Shown: positions 1 through 7,784 of the stretch, one piece after another
Numbering within the stretch: the first letter of the stretch is position 1
Layout of the letters: each line of letters begins with the position of its first letter
From: Planotetraspora sp. A-T 1434
Lineage (GTDB): Bacteria > Actinomycetota > Actinomycetes > Streptosporangiales > Streptosporangiaceae
Assembly (NCBI RefSeq): GCF_025420585.1
Contig: NZ_JAOEGB010000035.1
Span: 1 to 64,000 of the forward strand
Direction of reading: 5' to 3'
Length of the DNA stretch: 64,000 bases
The notes under the pieces: generated by a model
Seen by the model: the letters and a program-made list of their open reading frames with translations, nothing else
Database searches by the model: none
What the model was told of the DNA's origin: nothing
Translations under genes and position numbers: made by a program

Positions 1-265
1 TCTCGTTGCGGTGGTGTGGCCGGAGCCGATGGGGACGGTGACCACCGTCATGTCGTCGACCAGCTCAGCCGTCCTCCTTCGCAGCTGACCCGTCGCGTCG
101 ATGTACGCCGAGATCGCCAGTGGTGGCAGCTGTGATCACAGGGCGGTTGTGTTCGACTGCGCGCAGCTGGGACATCGCCAGCTGCTGTGGGGGGAGGTTA
201 GTCAGCGCATAGGTGGCGTTGTTGGCTTGCACCACAATCGGGTTTCCGTCCGCCCGTACCGTGTC
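1..265 (-). pseudogene. apolipoprotein N-acyltransferase fragment (lnt), frameshifted and cut by the window edge
   Basis: Read on the minus strand, about 250-105 encodes an Lnt/nitrilase-fold signature: GNPIVVQANNATY followed by QLAMSQLRAVEHNRPV. A one-base shift near position 103-105 moves the continuation (ISAYIDATGQLRRRTAEL, then DDMTVVTVPIG) into another frame. Lnt acylates the N-terminus of lipoproteins at the membrane, and the QxNNAT and MxxxRAVE motifs are typical of its hydrolase domain. The 5' two thirds are absent: an integrase remnant starts at 488. The gene is therefore dead here, although the far 3' end lies outside the window. The assignment rests on motif memory, not a search. 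Confidence 0.6.
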
Positions 266-404
266 TCGAACTGGTGCCCAGCTCGATGAGGGCGCGGGCG
301 GGCTCGGCCTCTAGCAACATCGGACGGACGGGCTCCTGCGCTGGCCAGCGGAATTCGGCCCACACGGTCGCTGAAGGGTTGGAATTGTCTATGTCTGGTC
401 CACG

Positions 405-434
405 GGCGGGCAGTCCGGCCTCGGACTGCCCGCC
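405..434. terminator. inverted repeat, possible terminator
   Basis: A 13-bp arm (405-417) is complementary to 422-434 with a 4-base loop. It lies between the decayed integrase and the lnt remnant. No U-tract follows, so a terminator role is only plausible. The stretch 266-404 shows no recognisable gene. Confidence 0.3.
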
Positions 435-487
435 GTGATAGGTCTGGTCGCGTTCTCCGTGATCACGTTCTTGTTGCCTCCGGGGGT

Positions 488-1594
488 TCAGGCGACGGCG
501 CGCAGGGAGCCGGTGAGGGCGCGGTCGATGGCGTCGATGAGGTCGTGGATCCGGGGACGTTTGGTCAGGCCGCGGCTGCAGGCGTCGTCGATGGCGGGGA
601 TCCAGCGGCGGTCGTAGAAGGAGGAGTGGCGCCACCACGAGCCGGTGGGGGAGTTGAAGACGAACTCCTTGGGCCCCTTGCCCGCGATGTTCAACAGGAT
701 TGCGTCCATGACCTCGGAGGACAGGGCGATGGTCCGGCGGGATTGCTTGGTCTTGGGCGGGCCGACCTTGAAGGTGTTGTCCGCCTGGCGTTTCCAGGCC
801 CGCCGTACGCGCAGAGTCGGGACGGCTTGCCGAACGGGTCGATATCGCGTACCTGCAAGGCGGCGAGTTCGGCGTAGCGCAGGCCGGTGCCGACGAAGAC
901 GGTGAGCATGTCGCGCGCGTCCGGTTTGGCGCAAGCGCGGATCAAGGCGAACTCCTGCTCGGTGAGGAACACCATCTCGTCGTCGCCCTCGCCGTCGTCC
1001 AGGCGGGGCAGGCGAGTGCGCGCGGCGGAGTTGGAGGTCCGTAGCGGGGGATCGGCCTCGACGGCGTCTTGCAGGATGGCGAACAGGACGCCGTGCAGGT
1101 TCTGGATCGTCTTGGGTGCGAGCGGGCGCCGGAGCCACTGGTTGGGGTTGGCGGGGTCGGGGACGCCGTGCTGGAGCTGGTTGACCCACCCGGACGAGGG
1201 CGCGGTCCAGCGTTGTTCCGTCGCGGATGTCGTGGTCGCCGAAGGTCGGCAGGATGTGGTTGCGCAGATCCCGCTGATAGTCGTGCCGGGTCCGCTCCTC
1301 GATCCCGGACAGGCTGGCTACGAAGTTCGTCGCGTAGTCCCGAAACAGGATCGGGGCGGCCTCGGGTTCGACGACCGGGTCCGGTGTGGCCGGAGCCCAG
1401 CCGTACCCGCGGATCCACCCCTCGGGCCAGTCGTGCCCGCACGCTTCTACCGCCAGCTTGAAGGTGACGGCGCGCGCCTTCTGGTCAAAGGTCTCCGACT
1501 GCCACTCGCCGTTCCGGCTGCCACCGAGGCGCCACTGCACCCGGTAGGTCTTCGTCTTCCCGTCCTTGCGGACGCGGGTCTCTATCCGTGCCAC
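488..1594 (-). pseudogene. tyrosine recombinase (integrase) remnant, multiply frameshifted
   Basis: From a GTG at 1594 the first part encodes an arm-binding N-terminus (ARIETRVRKDGKTKTYRVQW) and a SAM-like core-binding segment (YATNFVASLSGIEERTRHDY). Near 1190 the reading moves to other frames, where FVGTGLRYAELAALQVRDID carries the first catalytic Arg. Near 830 it returns to the first frame (GPPKTKQSRRTI). The HxxR box is cut at RIHDL and the Tyr box is missing. The enzyme cannot work. Its 5' end faces the tRNA-Gly att fragment at 1736, and the direct repeat at 1656-1676 lies between them, the usual int-att layout. It probably brought in the leftmost element of this hot spot. Confidence 0.85.
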
Positions 1595-1655
1595 GCAGCT
1601 AGTTTCAGCTGGCCAGCGGCCATACCAAAGGAAATCCGGAAGATCATCGGTGGCC

Positions 1656-1676
1656 CGTGAGCCCACGGTGAGCCCA
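1656..1676. repeat. paired GTGAGCCCA direct repeat, possible integrase arm site
   Basis: Two copies of GTGAGCCCA spaced about 11 bp lie between the integrase remnant and the tRNA-Gly fragment. The same layout with other unit sequences recurs at 1881, 3252, 4042 and 6690. Confidence 0.5.
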
Positions 1677-1735
1677 TGAAGATCAAAGCCATGGCCGATG
1701 ATCAAGAGATCGCCTGGTCAGGGCCTATGCGAGAG

Positions 1736-1779
1736 TGGAGCGGGTGACGGGAATCGAACCCGCGCTGTCAGCTTGGGAA
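1736..1779 (-). repeat. attachment-site copy 1 (3' 44 nt of tRNA-Gly CCC)
   Basis: Identical to the 3' part of the intact tRNA-Gly (6783-6826), from the anticodon loop to CCA. The 5' half of the tRNA is absent, so this is not a gene but an att duplicate left by integration. The stretch 1780-1948 holds only att-flank sequence, including an AACGGGCACGC tandem repeat at 1881-1902; no gene is seen there. Confidence 0.9.
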
Positions 1780-1880
1780 GTCTTTCAAGATCCCGCCGTC
1801 TGAGCTGGGAAAACGTTGACCTGGGCCTACAGCGGTCGAGTCACCGTGAGTCCCCCCTGCTTACCGCTGATCGCCAACCG

Positions 1881-1902
1881 AACGGGCACGCAACGGGCAC
1901 GC
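1881..1902. repeat. 11-bp tandem repeat (AACGGGCACGC x2), possible arm site
   Basis: Two perfect adjacent copies lie about 100 bp to the right of att copy 1. Period and position match the other att flanks while the unit sequence differs, as expected for integrases of different specificity. Inferred, not shown. Confidence 0.5.
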
Positions 1903-1948
1903 GAGCGCCTGATCTCTTGGCGTCCCGGGCTTCTTGCTGCTACGTAAG

Positions 1949-2338
1949 TCAGTTCCGGTCGGCCGATCGCGGCTCTTCGTGGAGTGGATGTTCCTCCGGG
2001 TGTGCATCACGGACGTGGGGAAGGTCGCGTTCACGATTGGCGCCGAAGGCGGCGAAGTTCCGGCGCGCCTGGCTGAGACTCAGGGCGCCGTTGGGGCCGC
2101 CGCGGACGACACGTGCGTCGTGCTCGTCCTGGCCGTCGTCCTCCCAGAAACAGACCGGGCAGATCTCGTAGCCTCCACGCTCTCGGAGAGTGAGGTAACC
2201 ACAGCACGGACAGGCGTACGCCCGATTGCGAGGAGGGCGATGGATGCTGTTATGCGATGTGGTGTCGGTGTACCACTCGAACCAGTGGAGTCGCCGGTCA
2301 AGCTCGTCGGGACTCGGCCCATCCGACCGTTTACTCAT
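1949..2338 (-). CDS. CPCC-family cysteine-rich protein
   Basis: 129 residues. Residues about 40-62 hold two CxxC pairs (YACPCCGYLTL and YEICPVCFWEDD), followed by QDEHDA and SLSQARRNF, the signature of the CPCC (PF14206-type) family. Members are small, probably metal-binding proteins often found in accessory regions and polymorphic-toxin neighbourhoods; no reaction is established. The start at 2338 was chosen because AGGAG stands 10 nt upstream. A longer reading to 2455 would overlap the divergent neighbour at 2417. It is cargo between tRNA-Gly att copies 1 and 2. Confidence 0.8.
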   Translation of the reverse strand: MSKRSDGPSPDELDRRLHWFEWYTDTTSHNSIHRPPRNRAYACPCCGYLTLRERGGYEICPVCFWEDDGQDEHDARVVRGGPNGALSLSQARRNFAAFGANRERDLPHVRDAHPEEHPLHEEPRSADRN

Positions 2339-2416
2339 GGCGTCATTCTCCTGCGAGAAGACGTTCCGGCACGCGATCGGGAGGGCCAACGATCTGAACA
2401 TGTCTAACCTGTCGGC

Positions 2417-3040
2417 GTGGGCACCGACATCTACGGCTACATCGAGGCTCGCCACCCGTGCGCTGACGAGGACTGGTACGGCTGGGACGCATGGGCGGTG
2501 TCCATGCCTCTCTACCCGCTCTATGACGGCCGTGACTATGAGTCGTTCGGCTGCCTCTTCGGTGTTCGTGACCGCCTCGGCTGGACCCCGGTCGCGGCCG
2601 GCCGTGGTCTACCTGTCGACGCGTCGGAACCTGTTCGTACTGACTATGAGGACTGCGTCCGGATAGATGCAGCCATACATGGCTGTACGTGGGTTTCATG
2701 GGCGGAGCTGCGTGATCTGGATGTGACTGTCCGTCCCGCTGCCCGGGGGGTGCTTGATGTTCAGTCGGCACATGGCTCGACGATCAGCCGGTATCGCATT
2801 GATGACCAGTGGCCCAAGGATGTTGTGGAGGAGTACGGCGTACCGCCGTTGGGTGCCTCACCCGTCGAGGCTCCGATGAGTCGCTGGGAGGTTTCTGGAG
2901 CGACGCTCGAGTATCGCCCGGTGACGCGACTGGACGCGCTGGGACCGGGCACCGGATGGGAACACGTCTTCGGGGTGATGCAGGCATTGGCGCTGCGGTT
3001 CGGGCCTGAAGGCATGCGATTGATCGTCTGGTTCGACTGA
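2417..3040 (+). CDS. hypothetical protein, accessory cargo
   Basis: 207 residues, soluble, rich in Trp and Tyr, beginning MGTDIYGYIEAR with RDYESFGCLFGVRDRLGW near residue 40. Similar-looking proteins are recalled from actinomycetes only as hypothetical, and no catalytic motif stands out. The GTG start is supported by a leaderless arrangement: TAACCT lies 6 nt upstream of it. The gene diverges from the CPCC gene with a 78-bp gap and shares its att-bounded interval. A role as an immunity or effector-associated protein is possible from context only. Confidence 0.7.
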   Translation: MGTDIYGYIEARHPCADEDWYGWDAWAVSMPLYPLYDGRDYESFGCLFGVRDRLGWTPVAAGRGLPVDASEPVRTDYEDCVRIDAAIHGCTWVSWAELRDLDVTVRPAARGVLDVQSAHGSTISRYRIDDQWPKDVVEEYGVPPLGASPVEAPMSRWEVSGATLEYRPVTRLDALGPGTGWEHVFGVMQALALRFGPEGMRLIVWFD

Positions 3041-3105
3041 CGGCACTGAGAAGGCTGCGTCGACCGACCCCGGTAGGGAAATCGCCTGACCTGGGCCTTC
3101 AGGCT

Positions 3106-3149
3106 TGGAGCGGGTGACGGGAATCGAACCCGCGCTGTCAGCTTGGGAA
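3106..3149 (-). repeat. attachment-site copy 2 (3' 44 nt of tRNA-Gly CCC)
   Basis: Identical 44-bp copy of the tRNA-Gly 3' part. It is preceded by a GACCTGGGCCTTC stretch also seen just before the intact tRNA (about 6768). The flank 3139-3280, including the arm-like pair at 3252-3271, recurs inverted at 62648-62791. The stretch 3150-3355 has no gene. Confidence 0.9.
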
Positions 3150-3251
3150 TAGGCTACTGATCTTGCCGTCCTGAGCTGGGAAAATGGGGGTGCAGGTCAA
3201 GGCTGGTTGAGTGACCGTGAGTCCCCGCGATCACCGCCGATCGCCGTCCGT

Positions 3252-3271
3252 TCTGGCACGCATCTGGCACG
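3252..3271. repeat. TCTGGCACG direct repeat, possible arm site
   Basis: Two copies with an 11-bp period lie about 100 bp right of att copy 2. A near copy (TCTGGCACG, then TCTGGGACG) occurs in the inverted right-island block near 62660. Confidence 0.5.
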
Positions 3272-3355
3272 TGATCACGGTTCTCCCTTGTGCGGTGCCA
3301 CAGCATGCTCGTATGCGCTTGACGTCCTCACGCCAACTCCCGGCATGATCGTCAG

Positions 3356-3871
3356 ATGTTCTACTTCGGGATCAGTGGATACAGGCCCGCATGGTTGAGC
3401 GGGAGTTCAGCGGTCGCCGCCGCACATGGTCGGAGACTGGCCATGCTGGAAGGGCGGGGGCTGACCCGCGCCCTGCTGGTGTGGGACCTCGACGAGGACG
3501 TTTGGTTCTCCGATGGCCTGGTCCTGTTGGACTTCGAGGGCGAGCAGGTCGAGATCGTCCACCAGAAGTTCGATGAAATCTCGATCACGTGGAACACGGT
3601 CGATCCGGCTCGGCCTCTGGATTGGGCGGGGGAGGGATTCCGTTTGGCATGGCGAGGGGGCGTGCCTGACGAGCTGGCGGGATTACAGGGGCAGAGGCTG
3701 CAGGCCGTGGAGCTTCTGACGTGGACGGGTGAGGACATGGCGCAAGGGATGGTGGCTGTCGGATTCCTCTTCCCGCACGGGCGCGTGACGATTTACAACG
3801 CTCTCGATGAGAACGGCATGGAGTTCGGAGACCCTGATCAGCGGTATGCGCGCCAGGGGCTCAACACGTAG
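3356..3871 (+). CDS. hypothetical protein, single-gene cargo
   Basis: 171 residues, acidic and soluble, with no signal peptide or membrane segment. It begins MFYFGISGYRPAW and contains LVWDLDEDVWFSDGLVLLDF and VTIYNALDENGMEFGD. I do not recognise the family. It is the only gene in the interval between att copies 2 and 3, an interval whose flanks recur inverted at 61885-62791 around a different gene. The ATG at 3356 is the first plausible start. Confidence 0.65.
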   Translation: MFYFGISGYRPAWLSGSSAVAAAHGRRLAMLEGRGLTRALLVWDLDEDVWFSDGLVLLDFEGEQVEIVHQKFDEISITWNTVDPARPLDWAGEGFRLAWRGGVPDELAGLQGQRLQAVELLTWTGEDMAQGMVAVGFLFPHGRVTIYNALDENGMEFGDPDQRYARQGLNT

Positions 3872-3912
3872 TGCCCATGATCCACTGGCGTAGCTTATCG
3901 GCCCCGGGAGTT

Positions 3913-3956
3913 TGGAGCGGGTGACGGGAATCGAACCCGCGCTGTCAGCTTGGGAA
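3913..3956 (-). repeat. attachment-site copy 3 (3' 44 nt of tRNA-Gly CCC)
   Basis: Identical 44-bp tRNA-Gly 3' copy. Its right flank 3939-4044 recurs inverted at 61885-61991. The TAATGGCCCGG tandem at 4042-4063 matches the one beside the integrase end at 6690-6711, so copies 3 and 4 look like the two ends of one element. Confidence 0.9.
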
Positions 3957-4041
3957 TTGCATGGATCACGGCCTGTAGGGACGCTGACCTGGGCGTGGGG
4001 CCGGTCAGGAGTAACCGTGGTTGACCGCTCGTCACCCTGCT

Positions 4042-4063
4042 TAATGGCCCGGTAATGGCCCGG
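4042..4063. repeat. 11-bp tandem repeat (TAATGGCCCGG x2), possible arm site
   Basis: Two perfect adjacent copies. The same unit, changed only in its last base, recurs at 6690-6711 at the other end of this element. Confidence 0.6.
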
Positions 4064-4106
4064 CGGACTGCCCATGCTGGGCTTGCTGTGAGTTGGTGGC
4101 CGTCTT

Positions 4107-4574
4107 CTACTCCTCGATCGCCCATCCTCGGTCTAGGTTGCGGAGCAGTTGTCGAACCATGCCCCGCGCCTGCGTGTCGTGCTCGGCGACGACGCGCATG
4201 GTGTGGGCTGCTCGCTCTACCCGCTCGATGATGGCGGGGATGACCTCGACTCGATGTCCGTCCTGATCTATGTACGACTCGAAGCCCGGTTCGGGTTGGA
4301 AGCATCCCCACCAATCCAACAAGACGCATAGAGCCGCGTTTCGCGGTGGGCCAGGGCAGGCGGAGACGATGTGCAGCAATACGTCCGTGCCTGTAACCGC
4401 GGCAGGGTATAGCGTCCCAGCGTGATCATTGCCCACGGCCGAGCGGATACCGCCTCCGTGATCCTCGTCGGCCCATATCGTGCGCATCAAGGCACGAAAG
4501 GCCTCCGCCACGTCGCGAGGCTCATACCATTCGGGGCCAGGAATCCCGGCCCAGTCCACAGATTCGGGGTCCAC
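4107..4574 (-). CDS. hypothetical protein, accessory cargo
   Basis: 155 residues, soluble, beginning MDPESVDWAGIPGPEWYEPR with LLDWWGCFQPEPGFESYID near the middle and a helical C-terminus. No family recognised. The GTG start at 4574 is supported by TACGCT 8 nt upstream, a leaderless layout. It lies inside the element bounded by att copies 3 and 4. Confidence 0.65.
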   Translation of the reverse strand: MDPESVDWAGIPGPEWYEPRDVAEAFRALMRTIWADEDHGGGIRSAVGNDHAGTLYPAAVTGTDVLLHIVSACPGPPRNAALCVLLDWWGCFQPEPGFESYIDQDGHRVEVIPAIIERVERAAHTMRVVAEHDTQARGMVRQLLRNLDRGWAIEE

Positions 4575-4639
4575 GAAGGATCAGCGTACGGGGAGGTTTT
4601 GACGTAGTAGCCCCTGCGCGACGCGTACGTACCGCCTTC

Positions 4640-4747
4640 CTGATCACCCCGTCTGCCGTCGACCCGCCCGAAGGGGAAGCGGGCCAAGGCCACCGGGTCC
4701 AGGTGGAGCGCCCTACTGGACGAAGGACCTGGACCCGGTGGCCTTGG
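4640..4747. repeat. palindrome-bearing repeat, module A (left copy)
   Basis: About 105 bp nearly identical, in inverted orientation, to 61720-61825. It contains a 17-bp perfect inverted repeat (4688-4704 with 4727-4743). Such GC-rich hairpin repeats resemble dispersed REP-like elements. The whole stretch 4575-5012 holds no supported gene. Confidence 0.75.
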
Positions 4748-5012
4748 TCTGCTCGGCTTGTCCCGGGTCGAGGGCGGGCGGGGTGATCAGGCCCCTACCT
4801 CAGCCATCGAAGAGCCGCCATGATGAGCAGGCCTTGCCGATCACCCCGGAGCCGGAGTGCCCCCGCCGGGGGCAGGAAAGGACGGCAACTGGTCTCGGCG
4901 TGGCCGTAGATAACCCACATCAGTGCTCGAAAACATGCGATGCACAGTCCTGCGGCGCTCGACGAACGTAAAGCGATCGCCATGGGCGCTGGATTCCAAC
5001 ATCATGGTGTGC

Positions 5013-5495
5013 ATGAGCGACCTTGAATGCTCGGGCTGTATCTTCTGCGCCATTGTCTGCGGTGAGGCGGAGGCGAGTGTCCCCTACGCAGACGATCGCG
5101 TGGTGGTGGTCATGGATATTGGAGCTGTCACCCCCGGTCATCTTCTTGTGATCCCTCGCATGCATGCCGTCGGGCTGGAAGATCTCGACGAGGAGACGAG
5201 TGCACACGTGTGGACGATCGGCCACCGCATGGGACGAGCTCTGCGGCGCTCCGGCCTTCGTTGTGAGGGGGTGAACATCTTCCTTGCGGACGGAGAAGCC
5301 GCTTTTCAGGAGGTCTCTCACTTCCATCTGCACGTGTTCCCACGGTTCGAGGGGGATGCCTTCCGGATAGAGGCCAACTGGGGCACCAGAGCTCGCAGTC
5401 TGCTTGACCGGGAAGCCGGAGCAGTGCAAGCCGGTTTGGCGGCGCTGGGATTTCCCGAAGCGGGCATGGGTGACAGGGATGAACCGCTTACCTGA
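5013..5495 (+). CDS. HIT-family hydrolase
   Basis: 160 residues from the ATG at 5013. A CxxC-type start (SGCIFCAIVCGE) leads into the HIT fold, with HFHLHVFPR at residues 103-111 giving the His-x-His-x-His catalytic triad. HIT proteins hydrolyse or transfer nucleotides from nucleoside phosphoramidates or dinucleoside polyphosphates; the exact substrate cannot be read. An upstream ATG at 5004 and a longer reading to 4923 exist but precede the conserved domain. The gene sits between repeat modules A and B, which are contiguous in the right island, so it may be an insertion. Confidence 0.85.
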   Translation: MSDLECSGCIFCAIVCGEAEASVPYADDRVVVVMDIGAVTPGHLLVIPRMHAVGLEDLDEETSAHVWTIGHRMGRALRRSGLRCEGVNIFLADGEAAFQEVSHFHLHVFPRFEGDAFRIEANWGTRARSLLDREAGAVQAGLAALGFPEAGMGDRDEPLT

Positions 5496-5553
5496 TCGTT
5501 CGTATCGACGGCCGGTGGTCTCGGCGTCCCCGGACGGAAGATAGTGGGCGGCG

Positions 5554-6680
5554 GTGCGGCAGGTTCGCTTTGGTGTGGCGGGGCTAGCGGGCGGTGGACG
5601 GCCCGAGCTGCCGGCGGCCGGGACCGGCCCCCAGGCCGCATGCCCGGCCGCCGAGCGGGCGCAGGGCCGCGAGGCGGCGCGGAGCGCCGCCCTTGGCAAG
5701 CTGCCCACGGCGATGATTCGGCAGTGGCGGGCTGATCTGCTCGGCAACGGCGTCTCGGTGTCGATGGCGGCCAAGGCATACCGACTGCTGCGCGCGGTGC
5801 TCATGACGGCGGCTGAGGACGACCACATCATCCCGAGCAACCCATGTCGAATCCGCGGGGCCGGCGACGAGCACCCTGAGGAACGTCCGGTCCTCACTGT
5901 CGCCCAGGTCTTCGACCTCGCCGACCGCGTAGGCCGTCGCCCGGTCGGCAACGTTCGCAAGCTCAAGAGCGGTGCCTATCGGCTGCGGTTCCAGCGGCAC
6001 GGGGAGATGCGGACCCATCCCGAGGCCTTCGTCACGAGGAGTGAGGCCGAACGGGCGCTGTGGAAGATGGGCATGGGCAGCCGCGCCGACTGCACCCAGG
6101 ATCGCCGGTTCCGCGCCCTGGTCCTGCTGGCCACCTTTGCGAGCCTGCGATGGGGAGAGGTCAGCGCGCTCCGCCGTAGTGACATCGACCTCGACGCGGG
6201 GACGGTGCGCATCCGCGCGGCCTTCGTGGAACGCTCCACGGGTGAGTTGGTCATCGGCCCTCCCAAGTCCAAGGCAGGACGGCGGATCGTCGGCATTCCC
6301 AAGCGATCGGCCCCGTGCTGCGGGAGCACCTGAACACCTACGTCCTCGACGAGCCGGGCGCGCTGGTCTTCCCCGGTGCCAAGGGCGGGCCGCTCCGGCG
6401 TAGCGGCTTCAACACCCGTACGCGGTGGGTGGACGTGGTCAAGGAGATGGGCCTCGCTGGCCTTCACTTTCATGACCTACGCCACACGGGAAACATGCTG
6501 GCGGCCGAGTCCGGCGCTGGCCTCAAAGACCTCATGGCCCGGATGGGGCACGACAACGTCAGAGCCGCGATGATCTACCAGCACGCCGTACGCGGGGCGG
6601 ACAAAGTGATCACCGACGCGATCAACAGGCAACTCCAGGCGCGGGATGCCGACGAGGCCGATGAGCTTCCTGCTGGGTGA
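5554..6680 (+). pseudogene. tyrosine recombinase (integrase), frameshifted, N-terminus replaced
   Basis: Integrase similarity starts near 5697 (LPTAMIRQWRADLL) and holds the first catalytic Arg (LATFASLRWGEVSALRRSDI). Near 6310 one base is lost: GIP continues as a premature stop, while the true continuation PVLREHLNTYV with HFHDLRHTGNM (HxxR) and AMIYQHAV (Tyr nucleophile) lies in the next frame to 6680. The region before 5697 is repeat module B, not an arm-binding domain. The C-terminus faces tRNA-Gly 100 bp away, as in actinomycete integrative elements. Probably inactive, unless the shift is a sequencing error. Confidence 0.88.
5626..5695. repeat. module B repeat (left copy)
   Basis: 70 bp identical except for one base, and inverted, to 61652-61721. 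It reads through in frame with the integrase remnant and supplies spurious N-terminal residues (PQAACPAAERAQGREAARSA). Confidence 0.75.
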
Positions 6681-6689
6681 TCACAGAGT

Positions 6690-6711
6690 TAATGGCCCGC
6701 TAATGGCCCGA
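6690..6711. repeat. 11-bp tandem repeat (TAATGGCCCG-C/A x2), possible arm site
   Basis: Two adjacent 11-bp units lie between the integrase stop and tRNA-Gly. They match the pair at 4042-4063 near the other att end. Confidence 0.6.
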
Positions 6712-6782
6712 GAAGATCAAACAGTCCCACAAACAATCAAGGCCCGGGTGGGGATCCTGTCCCTGACCTGGGCCTTCGCTCG

Positions 6783-6856
6783 TGGAGCGGGTGACGGGAA
6801 TCGAACCCGCGCTGTCAGCTTGGGAAGCTGATGTTCTGCCATTGAACTACACCCGC
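6783..6856 (-). tRNA. tRNA-Gly(CCC)
   Basis: 74 nt cloverleaf. The acceptor GCGGGTG pairs with CACCCGC, followed by discriminator U and an encoded CCA. The anticodon loop TTCCCAA gives anticodon CCC and the T-loop reads TTCGATT. The 44 nt from the anticodon loop to CCA are repeated three more times to the left, so the gene serves as attachment site and is regenerated at each integration. Confidence 0.95.
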
Positions 6857-7061
6857 GTGGGCCGACCATGAAGCCGACCGCGTCACTACTGTAGCGGAAA
6901 CTGGGCGTGCTCCTGCAGTCCCCAGCCGAGATCGTCCGTGACTGCCGCGAGATCCACCGGCCCGTCCCACTGACTCCGGCCTGCGGAACCCCGTCGCCGG
7001 CCGGGCCGTACATGGGCGGTGGGCGGTTATGCGCACGTCATCGACCGTTAGCCTTGCACCC

Positions 7062-7637
7062 GTGCTGCTTTCCGATCGAGACATCCGCGCAGAGCTCGAG
7101 TCCGGGCGGGTCAAGCTCGACCCCTACGATCCCGAGATGGTCCAGCCGTCCAGCGTCGACGTGCGGCTGGACCGGTACTTCCGGGTCTTCGAGAACCATC
7201 GGTACCCGCACATCGACCCGGCCATGGAGCAGCCCGACCTGACCCGTGAGGTCGAGCCCGACGGCGACGAGCCGTTCATCCTCCATCCCGGCGAATTCGT
7301 GCTGGCCAGCACCTACGAGGTGATCAGCCTGCCGGACGACATCGCGTCGCGACTGGAGGGCAAGTCCAGCCTCGGCAGGCTCGGCCTGCTGACGCACTCC
7401 ACGGCCGGCTTCATCGACCCGGGCTTCGAGGGGCACGTCACCCTGGAGTTGTCGAACGTCGCCACGCTGCCGATCAAGCTGTGGCCCGGCATGAAGATCG
7501 GCCAGCTCTGCATGTTCCGGCTCAGCTCGCCGGCCGAGTTCCCGTACGGTTCCGACCGGTACGGCTCCCGCTACCAGGGCCAGCGTGGTCCCACGCCCAG
7601 CCGCTCGTTCCTCAACTTCCACCGCACCAAGATCTGA
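7062..7637 (+). CDS. dcd: dCTP deaminase, probably bifunctional dCTP deaminase/dUTPase
   Basis: 191 residues, the family length. Deaminates dCTP and, in the actinobacterial type, also cleaves the dUTP formed, giving dUMP for thymidylate synthesis in the cytosol. Visible: [10 protein letters not shown] at 28-37, [10 protein letters not shown] at 99-108, [11 protein letters not shown] at 112-122 and HVTLELSN with Glu129; Ala115 and Glu129 sit where the M. tuberculosis bifunctional enzyme has them. The C-terminus [13 protein letters not shown] closes the active site. The GTG start is preceded 7 nt upstream by TAGCCT (7049-7054), a leaderless pattern. Confidence 0.95.
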   Translation: MLLSDRDIRAELESGRVKLDPYDPEMVQPSSVDVRLDRYFRVFENHRYPHIDPAMEQPDLTREVEPDGDEPFILHPGEFVLASTYEVISLPDDIASRLEGKSSLGRLGLLTHSTAGFIDPGFEGHVTLELSNVATLPIKLWPGMKIGQLCMFRLSSPAEFPYGSDRYGSRYQGQRGPTPSRSFLNFHRTKI

Positions 7638-7784
7638 TGACTCGTGCGTGTCAACCGGTGACGGCAGGGCAGCCAGAAGGCGAAGAGAAGGTTACAAGCG
7701 CGTGCACAGGACCTTAAGTTCGCATTTCCACTGGTAGGCCGTACTCTTCTCTGCGGACCATCCCCGCACATCTGGAGAAATGAC

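Larger units (their letters stand above)
3913..6826. mobile_element. degraded integrative element in tRNA-Gly(CCC)
   Basis: Bounded by att copy 3 (3913-3956) and the tRNA-Gly 3' end (6783-6826), with matching 11-bp arm-like tandems at both ends (4042-4063 and 6690-6711). It carries a frameshifted integrase next to the tRNA and two cargo genes. No replication or transfer gene remains. It is probably the youngest of at least three or four insertions stacked at this tRNA, and now immobile unless helped in trans. Confidence 0.75.

Noticed and set aside
1736-3956. Three additional tRNA-Gly genes
   Set aside because: Only the 3' 44 nt are present; no acceptor 5' strand or D-arm, so they are att copies.
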